The position numbers and the translations under genes are program-made. Below are positions 1 through 8,737 of a stretch of 64,000 nucleotides of DNA, in pieces. How positions within the stretch are numbered: position 1 is the first letter of the stretch; each line of letters begins with the position of its first letter. The DNA comes from B1 sp034439755 (GTDB taxonomy: Bacteria > Bacteroidota > Bacteroidia > UKL13-3). Location of the stretch: positions 1-64,000 of the forward strand of contig JAWXAZ010000034.1 in NCBI GenBank assembly GCA_034439755.1, in the 5' to 3' direction. The notes under the pieces are model-generated. The model ran no database searches and had not been told where the DNA came from. It was given only the letters and a program-made list of their open reading frames with translations.

Positions 1-488
1 GTTAAGTTTGGCGATGTAAAAACTAACTCAGGAGCCGAAGTTGCAAAGGTTCCGTTTCTATCATAGTCAATATAAATCCTAAATAAGGTTTGGTTACCTG
101 CACCACCTCTGATAATATAATAAACAGTGTCACCAGCTCCAGCCCTTACAATTAAATTGGTGAAATCAAAATAAATTTGAGTGCCATTTCCTGAAGTTGT
201 TATGTTGTTAAATTGAGCAGGTAAGGCGGTTGTGCCCATTTGCACCCTCTGTATGCCCATTTGAAAATTGGCATTGTTAGCGGCAGTAATGTTGGTACAA
301 TAATTTGGATTGGTATAACACTGTGAATAAGCAAAATTCGCCAAAAGTGCCATAAATGCAAATAAAGCGAGGACTTTACTCAAATAAAAATTTCTAGATT
401 GCCAACCAGGCCGAGCTAGTTTTTTCCTTGTTTGATTTGTAGACATTTGATTCCGCGTGTGGGAATTGACATGTAAAACCTTTTCCAT
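1..488 (-). CDS. Secreted protein, 5' part only (GEVED-like domain)
   Basis: An open frame runs from an ATG at 488 to the left edge of the window, so only about the first 162 codons are present. A second in-frame ATG at 446 could also serve. Residues 1-35 are polar and basic. They are followed by a hydrophobic stretch (LSKVLALFAFMALLANFAYS) that looks like a Sec signal peptide with an extended N-region. The mature part is rich in Asn, Thr and Gly, and near the edge reads IYIDYDRNGTF, which resembles the acidic-loop motif of GEVED domains found in large cell-surface proteins of Bacteroidota. Such proteins usually end in a type IX secretion sorting domain, but that end lies outside the window. 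The secreted nature is well supported; the domain assignment is tentative. Confidence 0.6.
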   Translation of the reverse strand, partial: MEKVLHVNSHTRNQMSTNQTRKKLARPGWQSRNFYLSKVLALFAFMALLANFAYSQCYTNPNYCTNITAANNANFQMGIQRVQMGTTALPAQFNNITTSGNGTQIYFDFTNLIVRAGAGDTVYYIIRGGAGNQTLFRIYIDYDRNGTFATSAPELVFTSPNL

Positions 489-602
489 AGTTATAATAAT
501 AATTAAATTTAAGATTTTAGTAATAAGCCAACCTTATATTTTGACCTAATTATAGACCAAAACCAATTTTCAAATACTAAAATAAAAACTACATTAGCAA
601 GT

Positions 603-638
603 AAAAAAAAACGGTTTTCCCATTTTATAGGAAAACCG
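603..638 (-). terminator. Intrinsic terminator of the trans-sulfuration gene
   Basis: A perfect 9-bp stem (612-620 with 630-638, CGGTTTTCC/GGAAAACCG) has a 9-nt loop and is followed on the minus strand by a run of eight T. It lies 38 bp past the stop codon of the gene at 676-1833. Confidence 0.85.
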
Positions 639-675
639 CTTAACAATTAAGAAGATTTTAAGTAAAAAAATGGTG

Positions 676-1833
676 TTAAAAACTCAATGCTTCCGCTAAA
701 TCAAAGAGTAAATCCTCTACATCTTCAACACCCACACTAATTCTTAATAAATTATCCACAACACCTGCCTTTTCTCTCTCTTCTTTTGGAATGGATGCAT
801 GCGTCATGGTTGCAGGATGATTAATTAAACTCTCCACTCCTCCTAAGCTTTCTGCTAATGTAAATATTTTGAAGGCAGAAGCCACTTCAAATGTTCTTTG
901 AAGATCGGCATCTTTTAAAACAATGGAAATCATTCCGCCAAATCCACGCATTTGCTTTTTTGCAATTTCATGATTGGGATGCTCTGGAAACCCAGGCCAG
1001 TATACCTTTTCAATGGCAGGGTGATTTTTAAGGAAATTTGCAATAATAATCCCATTCTCGCAGTGCGCTTTCATTCGTAAATGCAAAGTCTTTAATCCGC
1101 GTAAAACTAAAAAGCTATCCATTGGACCCGGAGTAGCCCCACAAGAATTATGAATAAAAGCTAAGCGTTCATGCAGATCATCGTTACTCGTTAATAAAGC
1201 GCCCATAATCACATCACTATGTCCGCCCAAATATTTGGTAACACTGTGCATCACAATATCGGCTCCTAGGTTAAGTGGGTTTTGCAAATAAGGCGATGCA
1301 AAAGTATTATCAACAGCAAAGATCAAATTATGTGCTTTTGAAATTTCGGCACAAGAAACGATATCAATTATTTGCATGGTTGGGTTGGTAGGTGTTTCAA
1401 CCCAAAGCAATTTGGTATTTTGATTAATATAAGGAATAATATTAGCGGGATTGCTTAGATCGATAAAATGAAATTTTATCCCAAAACTGGCATAAACTTT
1501 TGTAAACATCCTATATGTTCCGCCATATAAATCGTTGCCTGTAATGACTTCGTCGCCCGGTCTAAGTAACCTTACAACAGCATCTGTTGCACCCATTCCA
1601 CTGCTAAAACACAGGCCATGTTTGGCATTTTCTAGAGAAGCTAGGCATTTTTCTAAGGCCGTTCTTGTGGGATTTTTGCCACGTGCGTAGGCATATCCTT
1701 TATGTTTACCAGGACTTTCTTGCCAAAAAGTACTGGTTTGATATATTGGCGTCATAATTGCGCCAGTGGTTGGATCAGGCTCCTGCCCTGCATGAATTGC
1801 GCGAGTGCCAAATTTTGTTTGGTGGTGGTTCAT
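676..1833 (-). CDS. Cystathionine gamma-synthase/lyase family PLP enzyme
   Basis: A full-length (385 aa) Cys/Met-metabolism PLP enzyme, cytosolic. Visible landmarks are the YAYARGKNPTR segment near residue 50, SSGMGA near 77-82, the DNTFASPYLQ segment near 175, and the cofactor lysine K200 in SVTKYLGGHSDV. The SLGGVESL segment and the LLRISVGVED tail are typical of the cystathionine gamma-synthase/lyase branch. The family joins O-acylhomoserine with cysteine or sulfide, or cleaves cystathionine. Which of these occurs cannot be read from the sequence. The gene stands alone with its own terminator downstream; no other methionine genes are adjacent. Confidence 0.9.
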   Translation of the reverse strand: MNHHQTKFGTRAIHAGQEPDPTTGAIMTPIYQTSTFWQESPGKHKGYAYARGKNPTRTALEKCLASLENAKHGLCFSSGMGATDAVVRLLRPGDEVITGNDLYGGTYRMFTKVYASFGIKFHFIDLSNPANIIPYINQNTKLLWVETPTNPTMQIIDIVSCAEISKAHNLIFAVDNTFASPYLQNPLNLGADIVMHSVTKYLGGHSDVIMGALLTSNDDLHERLAFIHNSCGATPGPMDSFLVLRGLKTLHLRMKAHCENGIIIANFLKNHPAIEKVYWPGFPEHPNHEIAKKQMRGFGGMISIVLKDADLQRTFEVASAFKIFTLAESLGGVESLINHPATMTHASIPKEEREKAGVVDNLLRISVGVEDVEDLLFDLAEALSF

Positions 1834-1980
1834 ATGATAAACTTAGGTGTTTTAAATATTTGGCAAACTTAAGGTTAGATTATTAAAATGCCGGTATGAA
1901 AGGACATATTCTTTAAGAAACAATAAAAAAATTGTGTTTTAGTATTATTAAACTTAATTTTCACCGCTAAACGTAAGTAT

Positions 1981-2346
1981 ATGCCTACTCAATTTATACA
2001 TAATATGAACAAGACAGAAGCAGGGTTTCACCTATTGATGACCCTAAGTCTTGTTGATGGTTCTATTCAAAGAGCAGAAAGCTCTGTAATTTTAGACTAT
2101 TTGGAAGAGCAATTCCATGAGCCTATTGAAATTATTAAGGAACAGGCCTTTCTTCGCGCTTGTCCGATAGAGGAATTGCTACAACATTTCACAGAAACCG
2201 CGCAACAGTTTTATCGCATATCGGATCAAACCGAAAGAAACAATTTGATTGAATTTGCGATGAAAGTGGTGATGGCAGACAATAAAATGGAAAAAGAAGA
2301 AAACGAGTACATCAATAGTTTGTACGATTGTTGGGGCTTGGATTAA
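1981..2346 (+). CDS. TerB-like small acidic protein
   Basis: A 121-aa soluble, acidic, all-helical protein. Two acidic segments, LVDGSIQRAE near residues 25-34 and MADNKMEKEENEYI near 99-112, follow the pattern of the TerB/DjlA-type fold, whose paired acidic loops may bind metal. The function of these proteins outside tellurite-resistance operons is unknown, and no ter genes are near. Translation may start at 1981 or at the second ATG at 2005, since no Shine-Dalgarno distinguishes them. It is divergent from the trans-sulfuration gene and convergent with the next gene, ending 11 bp before that gene's stop. Confidence 0.7.
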   Translation: MPTQFIHNMNKTEAGFHLLMTLSLVDGSIQRAESSVILDYLEEQFHEPIEIIKEQAFLRACPIEELLQHFTETAQQFYRISDQTERNNLIEFAMKVVMADNKMEKEENEYINSLYDCWGLD

Positions 2347-2357
2347 AGCCGAGCACT

Positions 2358-3215
2358 TTACCTATTTTTAAGAGCCTTAACCTTTATTTCCTTGAGGGCC
2401 TTTAATTCTTTAGCGGTACATTTACAATTATCAGGACTGGTGCTAGAGAAATACATTAATTCGCTGTTGGCAGCGCTAACGACCAATTTATTACAATATT
2501 TTTCGTCTTTAGAATAGTAGTAATAAGCATAACTATTGTCTTGCCATTTTATGGCCTTATGAATATCTTCAATATCAACTTCCTCTATATCTCCATCAAA
2601 TAAAGTGGTGGCATCCTCTTTACCTTTAAGTTCTAATTGCTTGTCCTCAAGAATTAACTTTTTATCTACCAATTGACTTTTATCACTTGGGTAATTGTTC
2701 ATCATTGAACTGGTGCTTAAGGCTCCGTCCTTTTCGGCCTGAATGGCATAATTTAAATAATTATTCATAAGTTGAATGGCCCTAGTTGACTCAAATTCCC
2801 AATCTGCGGTATCGATTTTGTTACCACAAAAACCGTATAATAATAAGTTGTCTGGAACAATTCTTTTGCTGTACTTTTTCGTAATAACAAAGGCATTCAT
2901 ATCTTCTTCTGAACTGGCGATGCCTTTGGTTTTGTTTTTTGAGCCCTTTGATTTGCTGAAATAAAGGAAAGCATAATCACCTTTTTTGTACCGATACAAA
3001 GAGGTGTCTTCGGCAAATTCGTAGCCCGTAAAAGTCCAATATCTTTCTACGGCGGCAATAACAGAAGCACTGTAAGCACTATCGGGTATTAACACAACCA
3101 CTAAACGAGTGTCTTTAAACTTTTCTAGATCTGCTTTCTTTTTGAAATTTCCGAATTGGGCAAAAGAAAACAACGCCGTTAAAATAAATGAAGCAAGTAG
3201 GATAATTTTTTTCAT
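2358..3215 (-). CDS. Secreted hypothetical protein
   Basis: A 285-aa protein starting with a clear Sec signal peptide (MKKIILLASFILTALFSFAQ). The mature part is mixed alpha/beta with many Lys and Asp and no transmembrane segment. Residues about 180-225 are highly charged. A Cys pair near the C-terminus (NCKCTAKELK) is the only notable motif. I do not recognise a family. It lies downstream of the sigma-factor gene on the same strand, about 100 bp away, so co-transcription is possible but unproven. Confidence 0.7.
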   Translation of the reverse strand: MKKIILLASFILTALFSFAQFGNFKKKADLEKFKDTRLVVVLIPDSAYSASVIAAVERYWTFTGYEFAEDTSLYRYKKGDYAFLYFSKSKGSKNKTKGIASSEEDMNAFVITKKYSKRIVPDNLLLYGFCGNKIDTADWEFESTRAIQLMNNYLNYAIQAEKDGALSTSSMMNNYPSDKSQLVDKKLILEDKQLELKGKEDATTLFDGDIEEVDIEDIHKAIKWQDNSYAYYYYSKDEKYCNKLVVSAANSELMYFSSTSPDNCKCTAKELKALKEIKVKALKNR

Positions 3216-3315
3216 GACAAAAATATTATTTCACCCAGAAGGTGAAGCGCAATTTGCCAAATATTTAGTTAAAAAAAAAGTAGTTTGTCATCAAACTGCT
3301 TTTCTATCGTTATTT

Positions 3316-3855
3316 TTAGGCTACATTTTGCTCGCCAACGTATCCATAAATTCTCCCATAATTAGAAAGAGCCTTTCTTAATTCGCGCCTGGCCATGAAG
3401 ATTCTTGTCTTAACCGTACCAATAGGAATATGCAGGATTTCGCCAATTTCGTGGTACTTAAAACCACTCACATTCATGGTAAATGGTTTTTGCAAATTTA
3501 AAGGCAATGCAGTAATTGCAGCAGAAATATCTTTTTTTAAAAAGCCTTGTTCCCCCTCATTTTTAACCAATGGAGCAACGCTATCTAAATAATATTCATT
3601 ATCGGTTTGATCGATAAAAGTATTTCGCTTCACCATTCTGCGGTAATTATTTATGAAAGTATTTTTCATAATAGTATATAACCATCCTTTTAAATTGGTG
3701 CCTTTTTCAAATTTTTCCTGGTAGGTATACGCTTTAAGCATTGTCTCCTGAACCAAGTCATTGGTATCCTCAACATTTCTTGTTAATTGATACGCGTAAT
3801 GTCTAAGAGGCTTTGCCTCGGTTTGAACCATTATTTTGAAGTCGATTGATGTCAT
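3316..3855 (-). CDS. ECF RNA polymerase sigma factor
   Basis: A 179-aa sigma-70-family factor with only regions 2 and 4. Region 2 is the stretch RHYAYQLTRNVEDTNDLVQE, followed by the promoter-melting segment KGWLYTIMKNTFINNYRR. Region 4 is a helix-turn-helix: ALPLNLQKPFTMNVSGFKYH and IGEILHIPIGTVKTRIFMAR. The ATG at 3855 is chosen because it gives the usual ECF N-terminus (MTSIDFKIMVQTEA); a longer reading frame upstream adds an implausible hydrophobic extension. No anti-sigma gene with the usual membrane helix is adjacent, so how it is held inactive is unclear. It shares a 314-bp AT-rich divergent region with the pterin genes. Confidence 0.9.
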   Translation of the reverse strand: MTSIDFKIMVQTEAKPLRHYAYQLTRNVEDTNDLVQETMLKAYTYQEKFEKGTNLKGWLYTIMKNTFINNYRRMVKRNTFIDQTDNEYYLDSVAPLVKNEGEQGFLKKDISAAITALPLNLQKPFTMNVSGFKYHEIGEILHIPIGTVKTRIFMARRELRKALSNYGRIYGYVGEQNVA

Positions 3856-4169
3856 TTTGTTTATCTTTTTGATTGTTTCGTTAAACAAAAGTAGGTTAAA
3901 AAAAATAGCAGGCAAGTTATTTTGTTTAATATTTTAGTAATATTGTTAAACAAAATATAAAATACTGATTTTTAATGACTTAAAATTGTCGTATAAAAAT
4001 ATAAAAAAGCTATATACAAATAAAAGTTAATATATAGCCTATAAAAAAGCTTAAAATTTAAAAAATATAACTGTTAATTTAAAACATTATGTTTATTATT
4101 TTGCTTTATAGATTAAACAAATTTTAAAGAACTAAATAGTTCCTAAAATATGTTTAAATTTGAAAATTG
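3856..4169. other. AT-rich divergent intergenic region
   Basis: 314 bp with no credible gene. It must hold the promoters of the sigma factor (leftward) and of the pterin operon (rightward). It contains long A and T runs but no hairpin, preQ1 riboswitch-like pseudoknot, tRNA or repeat that I can identify. Confidence 0.5.
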
Positions 4170-4580
4170 ATGAAAATAACTGTATCAAGAAAAGCCCACT
4201 TTAATTCGGCACACCGATTGCATTTGCCCCAATGGAGCGAAAAGGAAAACAAGGATTATTTTGGCTTGTGCAATAATCCGAATTTTCATGGCCACAACTA
4301 TGATTTAATTGTTTCAATAACTGGTGAAATAGATCCAATAACAGGATACTTGTACGACATGAAGAAGCTGAGCGACCTTATTAAATTGGAGATTGAGGAA
4401 AGATTTGATCACAAGAATTTAAATTTAGATTGTATTGAGTTCTCTACGTTAAACCCAACCACAGAAAACATGGCAGTGGTAATATGGAATATACTTAGAG
4501 AGCAATTGGGAGATAACTTAAAACTTAAAGTAACACTTTATGAAACAGAAAGAAACTTCGTTGAATACAACGGAAATTAA
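4170..4580 (+). CDS. queD: 6-pyruvoyl/6-carboxy-tetrahydropterin synthase family
   Basis: A 136-aa member of the PTPS/QueD family, which converts 7,8-dihydroneopterin triphosphate to a tetrahydropterin. Zinc ligands are H15 (FNSAH), H40 and H42 (HGH), and the catalytic cysteine is C34. The active-site segment CNNPNFHGHNY is closer to the animal PTPS pattern than to E. coli QueD. Bacteroidota proteins of this kind are usually annotated as QueD of queuosine synthesis. ATG 4170 is preferred over the TTG just upstream. The last 41 bp overlap folE in another frame, so the two genes form one transcription unit: FolE makes the substrate and this enzyme uses it. Confidence 0.85.
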   Translation: MKITVSRKAHFNSAHRLHLPQWSEKENKDYFGLCNNPNFHGHNYDLIVSITGEIDPITGYLYDMKKLSDLIKLEIEERFDHKNLNLDCIEFSTLNPTTENMAVVIWNILREQLGDNLKLKVTLYETERNFVEYNGN

Positions 4581-5235
4581 AAATCTTCAGATTGAAGAAA
4601 TTGGTGAAAATCATGTTGGGTTTTCAATGGAAACTCCTATTAGGGAAGATGCATTTGCCATGGATGATGAATTAAAAATCGAACTTATTGAGAAGCATTT
4701 TAAAGAAATCATGCTTATTTTGGGTTTAGATTTATCTGACGATTCATTAAGCGGTACGCCACACAGGGTAGCAAAAATGTATGTGAAAGAAATGTTTAGA
4801 GGCCTTGATCCTAAAAACTTACCGGTAGCAAAATTGTTCGAAAACAAATATCAATATCGCAACATGCTTATTGAAAAGAACATTTCGTTTCACAGTGTTT
4901 GTGAGCATCATTTTGTTCCAATTATTGGCAAGGCGCATGTTGCCTATATTCCAAATGGCAAGGTAGTTGGTCTTTCCAAACTAAATAGAATTGTAAGATA
5001 CTTTGCGCAAAGGCCACAGGTTCAAGAGCGCATGACTGTTCAAATCGTAAACATGCTTAAAGAAGCTTTAAACACAGAAGACGTTGCAGTTATTATTGAG
5101 GCAGATCACATGTGTGTAGCAATGCGTGGTGTTCAAGATATTACTAGTAGCACCATTACATCTGAATTTAGCGGAAAATTTTTAGATGGAAAAACAAGAG
5201 AAGAATTGATGAATCTTATTACAATGGACAAATAA
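4540..5235 (+). CDS. folE: GTP cyclohydrolase I
   Basis: A 231-aa FolE that opens GTP to 7,8-dihydroneopterin triphosphate, the entry step to folate, tetrahydropterins and queuosine. Zinc ligands are visible as C121 and H124 (SVCEHH) and C192 (DHMCVAMRG). The substrate-binding GTPHRVAKMY and LSKLNRIVRYFAQRPQVQER segments are complete. The first ATG overlaps the preceding gene by 41 bp. An in-frame ATG at 4627 would remove the overlap and still leave a normal ~200-aa enzyme, so the true start is uncertain. The gene is convergent with hutI 13 bp downstream. Confidence 0.95.
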   Translation: MKQKETSLNTTEIKNLQIEEIGENHVGFSMETPIREDAFAMDDELKIELIEKHFKEIMLILGLDLSDDSLSGTPHRVAKMYVKEMFRGLDPKNLPVAKLFENKYQYRNMLIEKNISFHSVCEHHFVPIIGKAHVAYIPNGKVVGLSKLNRIVRYFAQRPQVQERMTVQIVNMLKEALNTEDVAVIIEADHMCVAMRGVQDITSSTITSEFSGKFLDGKTREELMNLITMDK

Positions 5236-5248
5236 TGCCTTGTTAATT

Positions 5249-6511
5249 TTATTGGTTCGGCACAAAAACTTTTCCTGAAATTATGGTTTTATCTATTTGA
5301 TCTACGCCAAAAAAGTAAGGGATAATGGCAAGACTTTGCATAGGTTTAGTTAAGATAATATTTCCTAATTTTCCAATGCTGATTGAACCTAATTCATTGC
5401 TCAAATCTAGCGCGTAAGCTCCATTGATGGTACAGGCGTTAATTGCTTCTTCTGGGCTTAATTTCATTTGAGAACAAGCGAGTGCAACCACAAAGCCCAT
5501 TCTACCATTTGGCGTGGTTCCAGGGTTATAATCGCTGGCTAAACATACAGGTAATCCTGCATCTATCATATTTCTTACAGGTGCATAAGGTATGCCTAAA
5601 AAGAAAGAACACCCAGGCAGTGCTACGGGCATTGTTTGGCTGTTCAAAAGAGCGGCAATTTCTGCTTCACCGGTGTATTCCAAATGGTCTACACTAAGTG
5701 CATTATTTTGCACGGCCACTTGAACACCACCGGTATATCCCAATTCATTTCCATGTATTTTGGCCTTTAGCCCAAATTTTGCGGCCTCCTTTAAGAGATA
5801 ATTGCATTCGCTTACACTAAAAAATCCTTGATCGCAGAATACATCCATATAATCTGCTAAGCCTTCTGCTATAATAACAGGCAACATTTCGGAAACAATT
5901 AAATCGATATATGCTTGGTGATTTTCCTTGTATTCTTTTGGGAAGGCATGTGCCCCTAAAAAAGTGGACTTTATAGGGATAGGAGAAATTGCTTTTAGGC
6001 GCTTAATAACGCGCAGCATTTTGAGCTCATCCTTAACCGTAAGCCCGTATCCACTTTTAATTTCAATGGCACCTGTACCGAATGAAATTACCTCGAATAA
6101 TCTGTTTTTTGCTTGGTTAAATAATTCGCTTTCACTCATTTCTTGTAAACGCCTGGCAGAATTAAGAATTCCGCCTCCTGCCTCGGCAATTTCCTCATAG
6201 GACTTACCATTGATTCGCATAACAAATTCTTTTTCGCGCGTTTTGGCAAATACAATGTGCGTATGTGAATCAACATAACAAGGTAACACAAATCTTTCAC
6301 TAGCATTGATGTATTGAAAGGTTGGTTCAGCCCAGTTTTTTTGATCAAATTCACTCATAGGACCATAGGCAGCAATGCGACCATTTTCTATGATTAAATA
6401 GGCATTTTCAATTGACTTTAGCTCACTCATTTGAGCCCCCGAAAGTTTCAATTGTTGCGATTCTAATATTCCACAAAGGGATTTAATTTGAGTTAGAACA
6501 AGATTTGACAT
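5249..6511 (-). CDS. hutI: Imidazolonepropionase
   Basis: A 420-aa amidohydrolase of histidine degradation that hydrolyses 4-imidazolone-5-propanoate to N-formimino-L-glutamate. The metal site starts with H83 and H85 in DSHTHIVFAKTRE. Further family landmarks are AEAGGGI, FLGAHAFPKEY, KIHGNELGYTGG, SVDHLEYTGE and LASDYNPGTTPNGRMG. Length matches the family. No hutH, hutU or formiminoglutamate hydrolase lies in this window, so the rest of the pathway must be encoded elsewhere. It is convergent with folE. Confidence 0.95.
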   Translation of the reverse strand: MSNLVLTQIKSLCGILESQQLKLSGAQMSELKSIENAYLIIENGRIAAYGPMSEFDQKNWAEPTFQYINASERFVLPCYVDSHTHIVFAKTREKEFVMRINGKSYEEIAEAGGGILNSARRLQEMSESELFNQAKNRLFEVISFGTGAIEIKSGYGLTVKDELKMLRVIKRLKAISPIPIKSTFLGAHAFPKEYKENHQAYIDLIVSEMLPVIIAEGLADYMDVFCDQGFFSVSECNYLLKEAAKFGLKAKIHGNELGYTGGVQVAVQNNALSVDHLEYTGEAEIAALLNSQTMPVALPGCSFFLGIPYAPVRNMIDAGLPVCLASDYNPGTTPNGRMGFVVALACSQMKLSPEEAINACTINGAYALDLSNELGSISIGKLGNIILTKPMQSLAIIPYFFGVDQIDKTIISGKVFVPNQ

Positions 6512-6577
6512 GACAAGGGCAAAATACCAAAAAGAAAGAACGACACCAAACTATTTCGACAGAAGCTACCCGAATAC

Positions 6578-6847
6578 TCAATTAGAATCTTGCAGAAATT
6601 TCAATATTTTTTGTGATTCATCCTCGGTCAGACTTGTTCTAACGCGCATGTGCATTACTATTACCTCCCATTGGGCATCGTTGTAATCTTCTGGATCTGG
6701 GGAATAATGACACCTTGAACAGTTTTCGCTCCATAAAATTGCACCCGATTTTTCTTTTACCGCGGCCGAAGTTTTGCAAGAAGGTAAAGATAAAAATAGC
6801 ATTGAAACAAAGCAGGCAAAAATGATGGTATAGATTAGCTTTTTCAT
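6578..6847 (-). CDS. Small heme-c lipoprotein
   Basis: An 89-aa protein with a lipoprotein signal (SLPSC near residue 24) and a single CSRCH heme-c site near residues 43-47. The rest is short helical sequence (WEVIVMHMRVRTSLTEDESQ) of the kind seen in minimal cytochrome c domains, and candidate axial methionines are M69 and M71. It is the last gene of a three-gene minus-strand unit after a cytochrome c and a porin-like barrel; the gap to the porin gene is 12 bp. Presumably it is a periplasm-facing electron carrier anchored in a membrane. Confidence 0.8.
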   Translation of the reverse strand: MKKLIYTIIFACFVSMLFLSLPSCKTSAAVKEKSGAILWSENCSRCHYSPDPEDYNDAQWEVIVMHMRVRTSLTEDESQKILKFLQDSN

Positions 6848-6859
6848 GTAAATAAAAAA

Positions 6860-8059
6860 TTAAAACCCCGTAACAAATCGAACCAAAATAGCTTCTGTAG
6901 AAACACCGTGCAATCCATCTCCTTTTTCATACGCGATACGCAAACCTATTCGTAGGCTCAACCAATATGAGATTCCTAAATCTGTGCGCTGTGCATATCC
7001 ACCCCATAAAGCGTCATTGGCAAAATCGGCCACACTGTATCTGCCTATAAATTCGAACCGCTTCATGTATTTATTGTGAACCAATGCAGGACGTAAAGAC
7101 AACCTAACATAATAAATATTACTCCTATTTTCGAAGGAATAAACATCGCCCTTTTCATCAAAATAATTGGCCTTATCTACCTCCAGAAAATTAACCTGAC
7201 CTTTAAAATCTATCATTGATTTAAGGGCAGGATAAGTTTTGTGATAAGTAACATCAAAAGAGTATGCCTTAGACATCAAATGCTCGTAGGCAGTTTTAAC
7301 ATCCCCAACTTCACTGTAACTCCAAGAACCACCTATTTCTAAAGAAGAATTTGAAAGCGGCAAATACCCTATTCTACCACCAAAAGATTTATTGGAATTA
7401 TTGTCGAAAAAGTTCTCATAATTTAAGGTTCCAGCTAAATGCGTTTCGGATAAACCATCGTTTAATTTTGCGCCATTTGAAACATATAAAACATAATTCA
7501 TTTTACTATCTCCCACGTAAAAACCACCTCTTAAATCCACACCCATTTCGGGAGAAATTGGACCAATATTTGGGACGCCATCCATTTGTCTTAAACCAAG
7601 CGGCGCATTAGGCAATTTCTCTATAAATGGCGCTTCAATTCGCTCGGTGTATAAACCAAAAGGAGTAAGCATTTTTCCCATTCCAACGGTCATATATTTA
7701 TTGATAATATAGGACAGTTTTAGGTATTCAATTTTGGTGTTAATATTACCGCTATCGGTATAAAATTCGACCTGACTTTCGAAGAACAATTTTTCTCCCA
7801 ACATCCATACCATTGTTGGGCTGAAACCAACACGCGTAAAATTGGTTTTTATTTCGCTGTGTGGATCATAAATGAAGTCGGAATAGGCATAACCGATTAT
7901 GACATTTTTAGTAATTCCAGATAAGCCTTTAAAATCCTTTGGTTCTTTGGTTTCGGTTTGAACCAATTTTGGCTCTTGTTCCATTTCTTGCGCAACGGTA
8001 GGCATTGCATAAAACCCTGCTAACAGCAACAATAAAATACGCGTATTCGTTTTTTTCAT
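6860..8059 (-). CDS. Porin-like outer-membrane beta-barrel protein
   Basis: About 399 aa with a signal peptide (MKKTNTRILLLLLAGFYAMPTVAQ) and alternating polar/hydrophobic strands rich in aromatic residues. It ends in VRFVTGF, the terminal aromatic residue typical of barrels inserted by BamA. The family resembles phosphate-selective-porin-like proteins of Bacteroidota, but no substrate can be assigned. An ATG two codons upstream (8065) is possible; 8059 gives the cleaner signal peptide. It lies between two cytochrome genes, with 12-bp gaps on each side, so it is probably a partner in the same electron-transfer assembly. Confidence 0.8.
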   Translation of the reverse strand: MKKTNTRILLLLLAGFYAMPTVAQEMEQEPKLVQTETKEPKDFKGLSGITKNVIIGYAYSDFIYDPHSEIKTNFTRVGFSPTMVWMLGEKLFFESQVEFYTDSGNINTKIEYLKLSYIINKYMTVGMGKMLTPFGLYTERIEAPFIEKLPNAPLGLRQMDGVPNIGPISPEMGVDLRGGFYVGDSKMNYVLYVSNGAKLNDGLSETHLAGTLNYENFFDNNSNKSFGGRIGYLPLSNSSLEIGGSWSYSEVGDVKTAYEHLMSKAYSFDVTYHKTYPALKSMIDFKGQVNFLEVDKANYFDEKGDVYSFENRSNIYYVRLSLRPALVHNKYMKRFEFIGRYSVADFANDALWGGYAQRTDLGISYWLSLRIGLRIAYEKGDGLHGVSTEAILVRFVTGF

Positions 8060-8071
8060 ACACATTCGAAA

Positions 8072-8545
8072 TTATTTTTTTCGTTTCCTTTTATGAGATC
8101 CTTTAAATTGATTTTCGCTTTGAACAAGTCGGATATATAATACAACTTGCCAAATTTCGGTGGTATCCAACTTTGCGTTGAAACTAGGCATGGGTTTTTT
8201 ACCCGTATATATTTTCCAAAAAAGCGATCCATCCGATTCAGCAAGTACGCCCTTATGGTTTAGGTCGCCAGGAGAAACACTGAGTCCAAACCCGGCCTCT
8301 CCATCACCATTGCCCCATTTGCCATGGCAAACCTCACATTCCATAGCATAAATTCTTTTTCCGTTTTGAAGATGGATTGGTTCAGGCAGAATAGGCGATA
8401 CCAAAGTATCTGTATAGGAAGGTGCAATCCATTTATTTACTGGGGCATTTCTATGAACACCAATTTTCAATACCTTGGCATTAACCCAAAAAATTAGGAT
8501 AAAAACGGAGAACAAAATTGATAAGTAGTATTTTTTGGACAGCAT
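8072..8545 (-). CDS. Membrane-anchored or secreted cytochrome c
   Basis: About 157 aa: a hydrophobic N-terminus (YYLSILFSVFILIFWVNA), then a class I cytochrome c domain with the heme site CEVCH and a likely axial methionine in GKKPMPSF. The tail is strongly basic (KGSHKRKRKK). ATG 8545 is chosen because it puts the hydrophobic segment at the start. It is the first gene of the minus-strand arm of the respiratory locus, divergent from the plus-strand arm, and the region between them carries a Crp/Fnr-type palindrome. It resembles the cytochrome at 12976, including the KPMPSF/KPMPSY ligand loop, so the two may be paralogs. Confidence 0.85.
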   Translation of the reverse strand: MLSKKYYLSILFSVFILIFWVNAKVLKIGVHRNAPVNKWIAPSYTDTLVSPILPEPIHLQNGKRIYAMECEVCHGKWGNGDGEAGFGLSVSPGDLNHKGVLAESDGSLFWKIYTGKKPMPSFNAKLDTTEIWQVVLYIRLVQSENQFKGSHKRKRKK

Positions 8546-8616
8546 GGGAACTATTAATTCATAGGCAAAAGTCAATCTGATTTACACAAAAAATCATGAC
8601 TTATGTCAGGTTAAAA

Positions 8617-8632
8617 AGTGAAAACTATCACA
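8617..8632. promoter_or_regulatory. Candidate Crp/Fnr-family operator
   Basis: AGTGAAAACTATCACA contains a perfect GTGA-N6-TCAC inverted repeat, the half-site arrangement bound by Crp/Fnr-family regulators. It sits in the 192-bp divergent region of the respiratory locus, 71 bp from the leftward start at 8545 and 105 bp from the rightward start at 8738. A second, shorter palindrome TGAC-TTAT-GTCA lies just left of it at 8597-8608. No regulator gene is adjacent. Confidence 0.5.
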
Positions 8633-8737
8633 TGGTCCACTGATATCCATCATAAAAAACTGGCGCACCCAGAGGCATATTTGTGTTAGCAAAAAGTCGA
8701 AATAATTAAACTTACATCATAGAAACATTTAATAATT

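Noticed and set aside
3856..4169. A preQ1 or THF riboswitch upstream of the pterin genes
   Set aside because: No conserved aptamer core or terminator/anti-terminator pair can be found; the region is only A/T rich.
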